Shown in pieces: positions 1 through 7,818 of a stretch of DNA of 64,000 nt (within the stretch, counting starts at the first letter, position 1; the number at the start of each line of letters is the position of its first letter). The position numbers and the translations under genes are program-made. The stretch covers positions 310,001 through 374,000 of the forward strand of contig NZ_JAHWGP010000001.1 in NCBI RefSeq assembly GCF_020873915.1. Reading direction: 5' to 3'. The stretch is from Streptomyces sp. DH5. GTDB taxonomy: Bacteria > Actinomycetota > Actinomycetes > Streptomycetales > Streptomycetaceae. The notes under the pieces are model-generated. The model saw only the letters and a list, made by a program, of their open reading frames with translations. It was not told the origin of the DNA and did no database searches.

Positions 1-282
1 TTCATGTCGCACGGCATCACGCCCCGCTTCACCACCTGGTGCCCGGAGCCCACCACCCCGCTCGGCAAGGCCAACCCGCAGGGCGCCCCGCTGGAGTACC
101 ACATCCGGCTGCTCCAGGCGTACCGGCAGACGATGGACGACTTCGGTCTCTCCTCGCCCCCCGGCTACGGGCCGCCCGGACCCGGCCAGGCGGTGTTCTC
201 GGTCAGCTCCTTCATGGACAGCCTGCCCGCGCGGGACGCCGCGGACGACACGGGGACCGCGGAGGCCGCGGAAGCCGTCTGA
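1..282 (+). CDS. C-terminal fragment of an unrecognised protein
   Basis: An open frame runs in from the left edge and stops at TGA 280-282. About 93 residues are visible. They include a Pro/Gly-rich stretch (SPPGYGPPGPG), a conserved-looking block around TTWCPEPTTPLGK, and an acidic Ala-rich tail. No catalytic motif can be assigned from this end. The frame is confirmed by codon bias and by a strong terminator hairpin about 40 nt after the stop. I do not recognise the family; the missing N-terminal part would decide it. Confidence 0.7.
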   Translation, partial: FMSHGITPRFTTWCPEPTTPLGKANPQGAPLEYHIRLLQAYRQTMDDFGLSSPPGYGPPGPGQAVFSVSSFMDSLPARDAADDTGTAEAAEAV

Positions 283-324
283 GACACCGGGGGCCGTCGT
301 CGAACGGCCGTCGAAGAGGTGTCG

Positions 325-356
325 GGAAGGCCGGAACCGAGACGTTCCGGCCTTCC
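325..356 (+). terminator. Rho-independent-type terminator hairpin
   Basis: A perfect 13-bp inverted repeat, GGAAGGCCGGAAC at 325-337 and GTTCCGGCCTTCC at 344-356, with a 6-nt loop and a short T/G run after it. It follows the first gene by about 40 nt and ends its transcript. Confidence 0.8.
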
Positions 357-418
357 TTGCGTATTGTCCACGCGAGGGGTTGCCGCGCGGCCACGGAAAG
401 TGAAGGCAGCGCTTGTCA

Positions 419-432
419 GTTGTGTCGACAAC
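419..432. promoter_or_regulatory. Inverted repeat upstream of the CBM2 protein gene
   Basis: GTTGTgtcgACAAC, with 5-bp arms and a 4-nt spacer, lies about 90 nt before the start codon at 521 and is AT-richer than its surroundings. It could be an operator. There is no direct evidence of the factor that binds it. Confidence 0.3.
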
Positions 433-520
433 GTGAAAAGCTCTCGTCCACCTCCGCGAGGTTCCCTCAACTCCACTGCCAATAAGGCGAGTTGACCTCG
501 TTCGTGGATGCAGGAGCCTC

Positions 521-2005
521 ATGCCCGACCTGCCGAGCCCTCAGGACGCCACCGAAGCCGCCCTGTTCACCGAGTGCTGGGACGCGGTGCTCTCCTACGC
601 CGACCTGTGCACGGCGGGATCCGCCGCCGCCGCTGAACTGGCCCGCGAGGCCTTCACCCAGGGCATAGGAGAACTGCGCGCCGCCGAGACCGGCTCCCCG
701 CGCGGAACCGGCCGCCGCTCCGCCCGGCTGCCCCGGATACCCCTGCTGCTGACCGCCGTCCGCACCACCGCGGCCGCCTGGGAGGACGCCGGACAGGGAC
801 ACAAACTCGACCCCGACCTCCGCCTGTGGCTCCACTCCGGCCAGGCCGCCCGCTACACCGGGCCGCCGCTGCGACGTCCGGTCGCCGTACGCGGACTGCG
901 CGACCTCCAGCAGGCGGACGCGGAACTGCTGTGGCTGGCCGAGGTGGAGGCGCTGCCCCTGCCCCTGGCCGCCCGCCGGCTCGGCCTCGACCCCGACACG
1001 ATCGCCGACGAACTCGCCCAGGTCGGCGGCCTGTTCCGCGACCGCTGCCACCGCAACCACCTCGACTCCCCGCTCGACGCCGAGTGCCGCAGCTACGCCC
1101 GGCTCCTCGACGCCGTCACCCGCTCGCCGGCCGCCGACACCCCCGGCGACCTCTCCCGCCACCTCGCCACCTGCCACCCGTGCGCCGAGGCGGCCGCCTG
1201 TCTGCGGCTGCACGGCGGAGGCCTGCCCGGCGCACTGGCCGGCGGGGTGATCGGCTGGGGCGGCCTCGCCTACCTGGAACGCCGCCGCCGCGCCGCCGAG
1301 GTACGGCTCGGAGCCGGACGCCCGGACCGGCCCGACTCCGACGACCCGTCCGACGGCGACGGCAGGACCCGCGTCGCCCGGCACGGGCTGCTGGCCGCCG
1401 CCGCCCTCGTCTCCCTCCTCGCGCTCGCGGTCTCCCTGATGCCGTTCGGGGACGGCGCCGCCGAGAGCGCCGTCCGCCCCGACACCGACCGCCCGCCGGC
1501 GGCCGACTCCGGCCCCTCCCTGCCGCCCGCCCCCATAGCCGGGCCGGACGACACCACCCCCGGCTCCCCGGACCCCTCCGCCGGGCGCACCCCCGAGCGC
1601 ACCCCGGAGGGGAAGCACCCCGACCCCGAACCCCAGGGCACCTCGTCCGCCACCGCCGCGCCCGAGACCACCGCCGCACGCGGCGGCCCCGCCCCCTGCC
1701 GGGTCGACTACGACCTCGTCAACCAGTGGCCGGACGGCTTCCAGGCCACCGTCACCGTGACCACGCCGCACCCGCTCGACTCCTGGCGCGTCGGCTTCAC
1801 GTTCCCGGACGGCCAGCGCGTCACCCAGGCGTGGGACGCCTCCGCGGACCAGGACGGCTCCCGCGTCACCGCCACCGCCGCCGACTACGACAAGACGGTC
1901 GCCGCCGGCGGCACACTCGCCTTCGGCTTCCTCGCCTCCTGGCACGGCACCAACACCCCGCCGACCGGCTTCACCCTCAACGGCCGCACCTGCGTGACGG
2001 CGTGA
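521..2005 (+). CDS. Sigma-like / zinc-finger-like / transmembrane / CBM2 fusion protein
   Basis: A 494-residue protein with an ATG preceded by AGGAG. Residues about 1-185 look like a degenerate ECF sigma factor; the region around residue 150 (EALPLPLAARRLGLDPDTIA) resembles a sigma region-4 helix-turn-helix. A zinc-finger-like anti-sigma motif follows (Cys near 189, then HLATCHPC near 214-221). One hydrophobic segment spans about 290-307. After a Pro/Asp-rich linker, a complete family-2 carbohydrate-binding module fills 393-492, with terminal cysteines that could form a disulfide and the pattern FGF...TNTPPTGFTLNG. The order predicts a cytoplasmic N-terminus and an external cellulose- or chitin-binding domain. 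Catalytic function is unlikely; polysaccharide sensing is my inference. The CBM2 assignment is firm and the sigma part moderate. Confidence 0.8.
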   Translation: MPDLPSPQDATEAALFTECWDAVLSYADLCTAGSAAAAELAREAFTQGIGELRAAETGSPRGTGRRSARLPRIPLLLTAVRTTAAAWEDAGQGHKLDPDLRLWLHSGQAARYTGPPLRRPVAVRGLRDLQQADAELLWLAEVEALPLPLAARRLGLDPDTIADELAQVGGLFRDRCHRNHLDSPLDAECRSYARLLDAVTRSPAADTPGDLSRHLATCHPCAEAAACLRLHGGGLPGALAGGVIGWGGLAYLERRRRAAEVRLGAGRPDRPDSDDPSDGDGRTRVARHGLLAAAALVSLLALAVSLMPFGDGAAESAVRPDTDRPPAADSGPSLPPAPIAGPDDTTPGSPDPSAGRTPERTPEGKHPDPEPQGTSSATAAPETTAARGGPAPCRVDYDLVNQWPDGFQATVTVTTPHPLDSWRVGFTFPDGQRVTQAWDASADQDGSRVTATAADYDKTVAAGGTLAFGFLASWHGTNTPPTGFTLNGRTCVTA

Positions 2006-2054
2006 AGCGGGCCTCCGGACGTCACGGCGCGACACGGGCGTCAGGAAAAACCGG

Positions 2055-2085
2055 TTGACGCGCCGGGACGCCCGCGGGCTACTCT
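2055..2085 (+). promoter_or_regulatory. Probable promoter for leader ORF and rsgA
   Basis: TTGACG at 2055-2060 and TACTCT at 2080-2085 are separated by 19 bp. Transcription from here would give a leader of about 210 nt before rsgA, containing the small ORF at 2155. The -35 and -10 are close to the housekeeping sigma consensus; the spacing is slightly long. Confidence 0.45.
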
Positions 2086-2154
2086 GACCACGGATCGCAC
2101 GGCGGCCAGGAGCCGCCGCACCGGAACTCCACAGCACCGAGGAGGTGTCGAACG

Positions 2155-2226
2155 ATGACTGTCGCCACGCAGGGCGCTGCCCGCGCCCACGCATCCGTCA
2201 CGTCCACCTCCGTGGCCACCGGCTGA
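2155..2226 (+). CDS. Putative 23-residue leader peptide upstream of rsgA
   Basis: ATG at 2155 is preceded by a strong GAGGAGG site and the frame closes at TGA 2224-2226. The peptide is MTVATQGAARAHASVTSTSV followed by ATG and stop, so it is rich in Ala, Thr, Ser and Val. It lies in the same frame as rsgA and ends 75 nt before the rsgA start, inside the predicted leader. The ribosome site is better than that of rsgA itself. It is either a translated regulatory uORF or a short conserved leader. No function is known. Confidence 0.45.
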   Translation: MTVATQGAARAHASVTSTSVATG

Positions 2227-2301
2227 CCTCACCTCTTCCCGTCCGCGTACGCCTGCCGCGTCCGTGCGACCGCCGGGGCCGCCCACCCGAAGGGTCACCC
2301 C

Positions 2302-3393
2302 TTGAGTTCCGTCTCCACTTCCTCCGCGCTCGCCCCGTACGGCTGGGACGACGCATGGGCCGAACAGTTCGCCCCCCACGACGCCGAAGGGCTCCTTCCC
2401 GGACGCGTCGTCCGTGTCGACCGCGGCCAGTGCGACGTCGTCACCGCCGGCGGGCTGCTGCGCGCCGACACCGCCTTCGTCACCCCGCACGACCCCCTGC
2501 GGGTCGTGTGCACGGGCGACTGGGTCGCCGTCGAACCCGGCGGGAACCCCCGCTACGTACGCGCCTGCCTGCCCCGCCGGACCGCGTTCGTGCGCTCCAC
2601 CTCCTCCAAGCGGTCCGAGGGGCAGATCCTCGCCGCCAACGTCGACCACGCCGTCGTCGCCGTCTCCCTCGCCGCCGAACTCGACCTGGCCCGGATCGAA
2701 CGCTTCCTCGCGCTCGCCTGGGAGTCCGGAGCACAGCCGGTGGTCGTGCTCACCAAGGCCGACCTGGTGCCGGACGCCGTCACCCGGGCTCATCTCGTCC
2801 ACGACGTGGAGACCAGCGCCCCCGGCGTGCCGGTGATCCCCGTCAGCGCCAGGGACGGCGACGGGATCGACGTCCTCGCCGCCGTCACCGCCGGCGGCAC
2901 CACGGTGCTGCTCGGGCAGTCCGGCGCCGGCAAGTCCACCCTGGCCAACGCGCTCCTCGGCGAGGACGTGATGGACGTCCGCGCGGTACGGGACGTCGAC
3001 GGCAAGGGCCGTCACACCACGACCACCCGCAACCTGCTGGTGCTGCCCGGCGGGGGAGTCCTCATCGACACCCCGGGGCTGCGGGGCGTCGGGCTGTGGG
3101 ACGCCGGAACCGGTGTCGGCCAGGTGTTCGCCGAGATCGAGGAGCTCGCCGGGAACTGCCGCTTCCACGACTGCGCCCACGAGAGCGAGCCCGGCTGCGC
3201 GGTCCTCGAAGCCGTCGAGACCGGTGAGCTGCCGCAGCGCCGCCTGGACAGCTACCGCAAGCTGCTCCGGGAGAACCAGTACATCGTCGCCAAGACCGAC
3301 GCCCGGCTGCGCGCGGAGATCCGCAAGGACTGGAAGCGCAAGGGCGCCATCGGCAGGGCGGCGATGGAGGCCAAGCGGGGCCGTCTCCGGTAG
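2302..3393 (+). CDS. rsgA: Ribosome small-subunit GTPase RsgA (YjeQ)
   Basis: A circularly permuted GTPase that acts in late 30S ribosome maturation. The G4 motif TKAD near residue 150 precedes the P-loop GQSGAGKST near 205, followed by the G3-like DTPGLRG. An OB-fold N-terminus contains DWVAVEPGG. The C-terminal zinc site CRFHDCAHESEPGC is at about 286-299. At 363 aa it is normal for the family. The start is TTG 2302 with AAGGG about 8 nt upstream; no in-frame start lies between it and the leader ORF stop. It is followed after 60 nt by the Ada/AlkA gene on the same strand, which may be co-transcribed. Confidence 0.9.
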   Translation: MSSVSTSSALAPYGWDDAWAEQFAPHDAEGLLPGRVVRVDRGQCDVVTAGGLLRADTAFVTPHDPLRVVCTGDWVAVEPGGNPRYVRACLPRRTAFVRSTSSKRSEGQILAANVDHAVVAVSLAAELDLARIERFLALAWESGAQPVVVLTKADLVPDAVTRAHLVHDVETSAPGVPVIPVSARDGDGIDVLAAVTAGGTTVLLGQSGAGKSTLANALLGEDVMDVRAVRDVDGKGRHTTTTRNLLVLPGGGVLIDTPGLRGVGLWDAGTGVGQVFAEIEELAGNCRFHDCAHESEPGCAVLEAVETGELPQRRLDSYRKLLRENQYIVAKTDARLRAEIRKDWKRKGAIGRAAMEAKRGRLR

Positions 3394-3453
3394 CCCACCG
3401 TCATGTCCGATTTCCGCCAGCCGGGAACCCCCGGCCGACGGAGACTGGACAAT

Positions 3454-4842
3454 GTGAAGGACGACGACAGCAGGTACGAGGCGGTGCGCAGCCGGGACGC
3501 CCGGTTCGACGGGGCGTTCTTCTTCGCCGTGGCGACGACCGGCATCTACTGCCGGCCCAGCTGCCCCGCCGTCACCCCGAAACGGCCCAATGTGCGGTTC
3601 TTCCCGACCGCAGCCGCCGCGCAGGGCTCCGGGTTCCGGGCCTGCCGGCGGTGCCGCCCGGACGCCGTGCCCGGCTCCGCCGAGTGGAACGTACGGGCCG
3701 ACGTCGTGGGCCGGGCCGTACGGCTGATCGCCGACGGCGTGGTCGACCGCGAGGGCGTCGCCGGGCTCGCCGCCCGGCTCGGCTACAGCGCCCGCCAGGT
3801 GCAGCGCCAGCTCACCGGCGAACTCGGCGCGGGACCCGTCGCACTGGCCCGGGCCCAGCGGGCGCACACCGCGCGCGTGCTCCTGCAGACCACCGGCCTG
3901 CCGGTCACCGAGATCGCCTTCGCCGCCGGATTCGCCAGCGTGCGGCAGTTCAACGACACGGTGCGCGCCGTGTACGCCACCACGCCCAGCGCACTGCGCG
4001 CCTCCGCGCCGTCCCACCGGGCCCGGGCACGCGGCGGCACCCCCTCCGCCGGGATCCCCCTGCGGCTCGCCCACCGCGGCCCCTACCGGGCGGGGCCCGT
4101 CCTGGACCTGCTGGAGCGGGAGGCCGTCCCCGGCGTCGAGGAGGTCGGCGGCACCCCCGGTGCCCGCACCTACCGGCGCACCCTGCGCCTCCCGCACGGC
4201 ACCGGCATCGCCGCCGTCGACGAGCGCACGCACACCGGTTCAGGCGCCCACGCCGGGGGCTGGCTGGACGCCCGGCTCCACCTCACCGACCTGCGCGACC
4301 TGACCACCGCCGTCCAGCGCCTGCGGCGGCTGTTCGACCTGGACGCCGACCCGTACGCCGTCGACGAACGCCTCGGTGCCGACACCCGGCTCGCCCCGCT
4401 GGTCGCCGCCCGGCCCGGCCTGCGCTCCCCGGGAGCCGCCGACCCCGACGAACTGGCGGTGCGCGCGCTGGTGGGCCGCGAGGAGGCCGCGGAGCTGGTC
4501 CGGCGCTACGGCAAGAGGCTCGACGCCCCCTGCGGGAGTCTCACCCACCTGTTCCCCGAACCCGGTGTCCTCGCCGGGGCCGAGCCGCACGGCACGCTGG
4601 GCGCGCTCACCGCCGCGCTCGCCGACGGCACGGTATGCCTCGGTCCCGGTGCCGACCGGGATGCCGCCCGGGACGCCCTCGCCGCCGTCCCCGGCCTCGA
4701 CGACCGTACGATCGCGGCGATCCGCACCCGTGCCCTGGGCGACCCGGACGCGGCCCCGCCCGGCCCGGACGTCCCCGACAGCTGGCGCCCCTGGCGCTCG
4801 TACGCCCTGAACCACCTGCGTGCCGCAGGGGAGTTGGAGTGA
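3454..4842 (+). CDS. alkA: Ada-type regulator fused to an AlkA-like DNA glycosylase domain
   Basis: A multidomain alkylation-damage protein of 462 aa from GTG 3454, which has GGAG upstream; an ATG at 3403 has no ribosome site. The N-terminus carries the Ada four-cysteine zinc/methyl-acceptor motif (GIYCRPSCPA ... RACRRCRPD). It is followed by an AraC-type HTH (about 75-180) and an AlkA-like glycosylase region. In the glycosylase part the helix-hairpin-helix consensus GIGxWTA is degraded to GLDDRTIA, although an Asp remains in GDPDAAPPGPD. Base-excision activity is therefore uncertain. It overlaps the ogt start region by translational coupling, so the pair forms a DNA-repair operon sensing methylated phosphotriesters. 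Confidence 0.85.
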   Translation: MKDDDSRYEAVRSRDARFDGAFFFAVATTGIYCRPSCPAVTPKRPNVRFFPTAAAAQGSGFRACRRCRPDAVPGSAEWNVRADVVGRAVRLIADGVVDREGVAGLAARLGYSARQVQRQLTGELGAGPVALARAQRAHTARVLLQTTGLPVTEIAFAAGFASVRQFNDTVRAVYATTPSALRASAPSHRARARGGTPSAGIPLRLAHRGPYRAGPVLDLLEREAVPGVEEVGGTPGARTYRRTLRLPHGTGIAAVDERTHTGSGAHAGGWLDARLHLTDLRDLTTAVQRLRRLFDLDADPYAVDERLGADTRLAPLVAARPGLRSPGAADPDELAVRALVGREEAAELVRRYGKRLDAPCGSLTHLFPEPGVLAGAEPHGTLGALTAALADGTVCLGPGADRDAARDALAAVPGLDDRTIAAIRTRALGDPDAAPPGPDVPDSWRPWRSYALNHLRAAGELE

Positions 4843-4844
4843 TC

Positions 4845-5339
4845 ATGGAGACCGTGACGTACTGGACGGAGGCCGACAGCCCGGTCGGGCCGCTGCTGCT
4901 CACCGCCGCCCCGACCGGCGAGCTGACCTCGCTCTCCGTGCCCGGCCAGAAGGGCGGACGCACCGTCCGTGACGACTGGCGGCGCGACGCGGGGCCGTTC
5001 CGCGAGGCCGAGCGGCAGCTCGCCGCGTACTTCGCCGGGGAACTCACGGAGTTCCGGCTGGCCATGAGCGCCGTCGGCACACCCTTCCGCGAGAAGGTGT
5101 GGGCCGCGCTCGACGACGTCCCCTACGGGGCGACGGTCTCCTACGGTGAGATCGCGGCGCGGATCGGCGCGTCCCGGCCCGCCGTACGCGCCGTGGGCGG
5201 TGCGATCGGCGCCAACCCGCTGCTGATCGTCCGCCCCTGCCACCGGGTGATCGGTTCCGACGGCTCACTCACCGGGTACGCGGGCGGCCTGGAGCGGAAG
5301 GTGCGGCTGCTGACCCACGAGGGTGCGCTGCGGTCCTGA
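4845..5339 (+). CDS. ogt: Methylated-DNA--protein-cysteine S-methyltransferase
   Basis: A 164-aa suicide repair protein that transfers O6-methyl groups from guanine to its own cysteine. The acceptor motif PCHRV lies near residue 130 and is followed by GSDGSLTGYAGG. The DNA-binding HTH (VSYGEIAARIG ... AVGGAIGANP) precedes it. ATG 4845 lies two bases after the TGA of the Ada/AlkA gene (GTGATCATG), a coupled arrangement that supports joint induction by alkylation. Its stop overlaps the first unit of a 19-bp repeat. Confidence 0.93.
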   Translation: METVTYWTEADSPVGPLLLTAAPTGELTSLSVPGQKGGRTVRDDWRRDAGPFREAERQLAAYFAGELTEFRLAMSAVGTPFREKVWAALDDVPYGATVSYGEIAARIGASRPAVRAVGGAIGANPLLIVRPCHRVIGSDGSLTGYAGGLERKVRLLTHEGALRS

Positions 5340-5390
5340 GCACGTGCCTCGGACCTGAGCACGTGCCTCGGTCCTGAGCACGTGCCGGAG
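5335..5390. repeat. Three tandem 19-bp units containing CACGTG
   Basis: CCTGAGCACGTGCCTCGG occurs at 5335-5352 and 5354-5371, and a diverged copy at 5373-5390, giving a 19-bp period. The first copy overlaps the ogt stop codon. A fourth related element, GAGCACGTGCTC, is a perfect palindrome at about 5415-5426. The array lies between the convergent ogt and DUF456 genes, so it may act in termination or as a slipped repeat. No gene is encoded. Confidence 0.7.
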
Positions 5391-5436
5391 CCGTGCGTGC
5401 GTGCCTCGGCCCCGAGCACGTGCTCCGGCGAGCCCG

Positions 5437-5919
5437 TCAGCTCCAGAACACCGCTCCCAGCCAGGCCGCCGCGATCAGCTGGCAGGCGAACAGTTCCGTC
5501 AGCAGGCTCCAGCCGCCCGAGCGCATCGCCGTACGCGTCGCCGCGGCCGCCTCGCCGCGACGGCCCAGGCGGATCCGCTCATGGAGGTAGATCCCGGCGA
5601 GGAACCCCGGGACCGAGCCGACCACGGGCAGCAGCACGAAACCCAGGAACGAGCCGCAGCCCCCGTACGCCAGCATCCGCGCGTCGGCGCCGCCCGCGCG
5701 GAGCCGGCGCGGCGGCAGGGCCCAGCGGGCCACCTGCGACAGCAACAGCACCGCGGTCGCCCCCACGCACACCCACCACGCGACGGGCCGGGGGTCCTTC
5801 AGCGCCCACCACAGGACCGCGGCCCACACCAGCCACGACCCGGGCACTCCTGGCAGCAGCACTCCGCACAGGCCGAGCAGGAGCACCAGTCCGGCCAGCA
5901 GGAGGTCCCACGCTCCCAT
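5437..5919 (-). CDS. DUF456 family membrane protein
   Basis: A 160-aa integral membrane protein with about four hydrophobic segments. The first is LLLAGLVLLLGLCGVLLPGV near the N-terminus. A Gly-rich central part, FLGFVLLPVVGSVPGFLAG, is typical of DUF456. The start is ATG 5919. Function is unknown for the family. It is convergent with ogt, and its 5' end faces the PP2C-like gene on the other strand. Confidence 0.85.
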   Translation of the reverse strand: MGAWDLLLAGLVLLLGLCGVLLPGVPGSWLVWAAVLWWALKDPRPVAWWVCVGATAVLLLSQVARWALPPRRLRAGGADARMLAYGGCGSFLGFVLLPVVGSVPGFLAGIYLHERIRLGRRGEAAAATRTAMRSGGWSLLTELFACQLIAAAWLGAVFWS

Positions 5920-6111
5920 CTGTCCAGGGTGCAGGAGACGGGGGAGGGGGGCACCACGGGAGGCCGCACGGCCGCCCGCCCGGACCCGTTCCGCCTCCCG
6001 CCGCACAGCCGCCCCGCCCTTCACCCGAGCGGCCCTCCGGCGCGCGGCCACGGGCGGGGATTTTCCGGATGCGCCGTTTTCATCCGGCCCGCGGGGGCGA
6101 GAATTGGGGGC

Positions 6112-7752
6112 ATGAGTCAGCAGGGGGGAAGGCCCACCGGACCTGAGGACGACTGGTGGGCACAGCTCTACGACGAAGCCGCCGGCGACACGGGTCCCGC
6201 GCCCGCGCCCGATTCCCTGGACGACCGTTTCGCCTCGGCGTCCGGCACGCTGGACTCCGGCCGGCCGGCCCCGCCGCCCTCCGCGACGAGAGTCCCCCCG
6301 CCCCGCCACGCCCCTGCGTCCCGCGCCCCGTGGGAGCCCCCGTCCGCCGCCCCCACGCCCCCGGTCACCTTCCCCCCGAAGCCCCACCGCCCGCCCGCCC
6401 CGCAGGCCGCGCACCCCGCCACCCCGCAGCAACCCGGCCGGGCCACTCCGCCTGACGCCGGCCGTGCCACCCCGCAGCAACCCGGCCGGGCCACTCCGCC
6501 TGACGCCGGCCGTGCCACCCCGCAGCAACCCGGCCGGGCCACTCCGCCCGACGCCGGCCGGGACACCCGGCAGGGCGTGGACGGGGACGCCCCACAGGAT
6601 CCCTGCCCGGACGTCCCGGCGGGCACCGGTGGTCCGGGCGGGGCGTCTCCCTCCCGGCCACCCATGGCCTTCGGCACATGGACGCCCTTCCCCGACCCGG
6701 CCGCCGACGAGCGGGGACCCGTCACCCCCGTGCCCGCGGACGCACCGCCACCCGTCGGCCCGCGTGTCGCCCCCCGCCCGGCGCCCCCCTCGCGCGGCCA
6801 CGTCGGATCCCGGCCGCCCACCTACGACGCGGAACCCACCGCGCTCCCCGAGGCAGACCCCGACGGACTGGACGGCCTGGTGCCGGACACCGTGCTGGAG
6901 GGCGCCCGGTACGGCGCCTGCACCCTGCGCGCCGCCTCCGTACGCGGGGACTCCGCGCGCTACCGGGGCGAATCCCGGCGCGACGCCCTGCTGACCGCCC
7001 GGTTCGGCACGGGCGAGCGGGCGCTGCTCCTGGTGGCCCTGGCGACCGGCACCCGTACCGCACCCGGGGCGCACCTGGCCGCCGCGGAGGTCTGCCGCTG
7101 GATCGGCCGGGAGGTGGGGCGCAGCCACGCCCGCCTCGTCGACGACATCAGGGCCGCCCGGCGTGGCGAGCTCAAGTCGGGCCTGCACCGGCTCACCGAC
7201 CGCGGCCTCGGCAGGCTCCGCGCCGGCGCCGCCGAACAGGGCCTCGAACCCGACGCCTACGCGGCCACCCTGCGCGTCCTCCTGCTGCCCGCCGACCCCG
7301 AGTGCCGCACCCGGGTCTTCTTCGGGGTCGGTCCGGGCGGGCTGTTCCGGCTGCGGGACGGGGAGTGGCAGGACATCGAACCCGAGGTCGCCGAGGTCAG
7401 GGGTGAACCCGTACTCGGTTTCGGCTCACCGCCCTCCGGGACCCCCGGCGGCGACCGCCTCACCATGGGCCTGGGCATCCCCACGCCCCCGAGCCCTTAC
7501 GAGCCCGCCCCCGAACCGCCCCGCGAGCCCTTCCGCTTCCGCACCTCCGTAGCCCGCCCGGGTGACACCCTGCTGATGTGCGGAACCGGCCTCGCCGACC
7601 CGATGCGGGGCGAGGCGGAACTCCGCGCCCACCTGTCCGACCGGTGGAACCGGCCCGAACCGCCCGGCCTCGCCGCCTTCCTCGCCGACACCCAGGTGCG
7701 GGTCAAGGGGTACGCCGACGACCGTACGGCGGTCGCCGTATGGGAGGCGTGA
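6112..7752 (+). CDS. PP2C/SpoIIE-like phosphatase-domain protein with Pro-rich repeat linker
   Basis: A 546-aa protein. Residues about 30-250 are low-complexity Pro/Ala/Arg, including three copies of ATPQQPGRATPPDAGR (about 103-150). From about residue 255 the sequence resembles a degenerate PPM phosphatase fold (VLEGARYGACTLRAASVRGDSARYRGESR, then LLLVALATGTR). The canonical metal-binding DGMGG is replaced by ATGTR, so catalysis is doubtful. ATG 6112 has no strong ribosome site but coding bias begins there. The gene is single and followed after 66 nt by the ThDP enzyme. A protein-interaction or pseudophosphatase role is my inference. Confidence 0.7.
   Translation: MSQQGGRPTGPEDDWWAQLYDEAAGDTGPAPAPDSLDDRFASASGTLDSGRPAPPPSATRVPPPRHAPASRAPWEPPSAAPTPPVTFPPKPHRPPAPQAAHPATPQQPGRATPPDAGRATPQQPGRATPPDAGRATPQQPGRATPPDAGRDTRQGVDGDAPQDPCPDVPAGTGGPGGASPSRPPMAFGTWTPFPDPAADERGPVTPVPADAPPPVGPRVAPRPAPPSRGHVGSRPPTYDAEPTALPEADPDGLDGLVPDTVLEGARYGACTLRAASVRGDSARYRGESRRDALLTARFGTGERALLLVALATGTRTAPGAHLAAAEVCRWIGREVGRSHARLVDDIRAARRGELKSGLHRLTDRGLGRLRAGAAEQGLEPDAYAATLRVLLLPADPECRTRVFFGVGPGGLFRLRDGEWQDIEPEVAEVRGEPVLGFGSPPSGTPGGDRLTMGLGIPTPPSPYEPAPEPPREPFRFRTSVARPGDTLLMCGTGLADPMRGEAELRAHLSDRWNRPEPPGLAAFLADTQVRVKGYADDRTAVAVWEA
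6418..6561 (+). repeat. Three perfect-to-near-perfect 48-bp in-frame repeats
   Basis: Units at 6418-6465, 6466-6513 and 6514-6561 each encode ATPQQPGRATPPDAGR. Copies one and two are identical, and copy three differs near its end. This indicates recent duplication by slippage or unequal crossing-over inside the Pro-rich linker of the phosphatase-like gene. No spacers are present, so it is not a CRISPR. Confidence 0.9.
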
Positions 7753-7818
7753 GCGCGACCGGTGTGACTTCATGGAACCCGTCAGGCATCTTCGGCACCG
7801 GAGGGGCAGACGGAACCC

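Noticed and set aside
467-2194. Long minus-strand open frame opposite the CBM2 fusion
   Set aside because: High-GC antisense shadow: no ribosome site, low-complexity Gly/Arg/Val composition, and the plus strand has a complete CBM2 domain.
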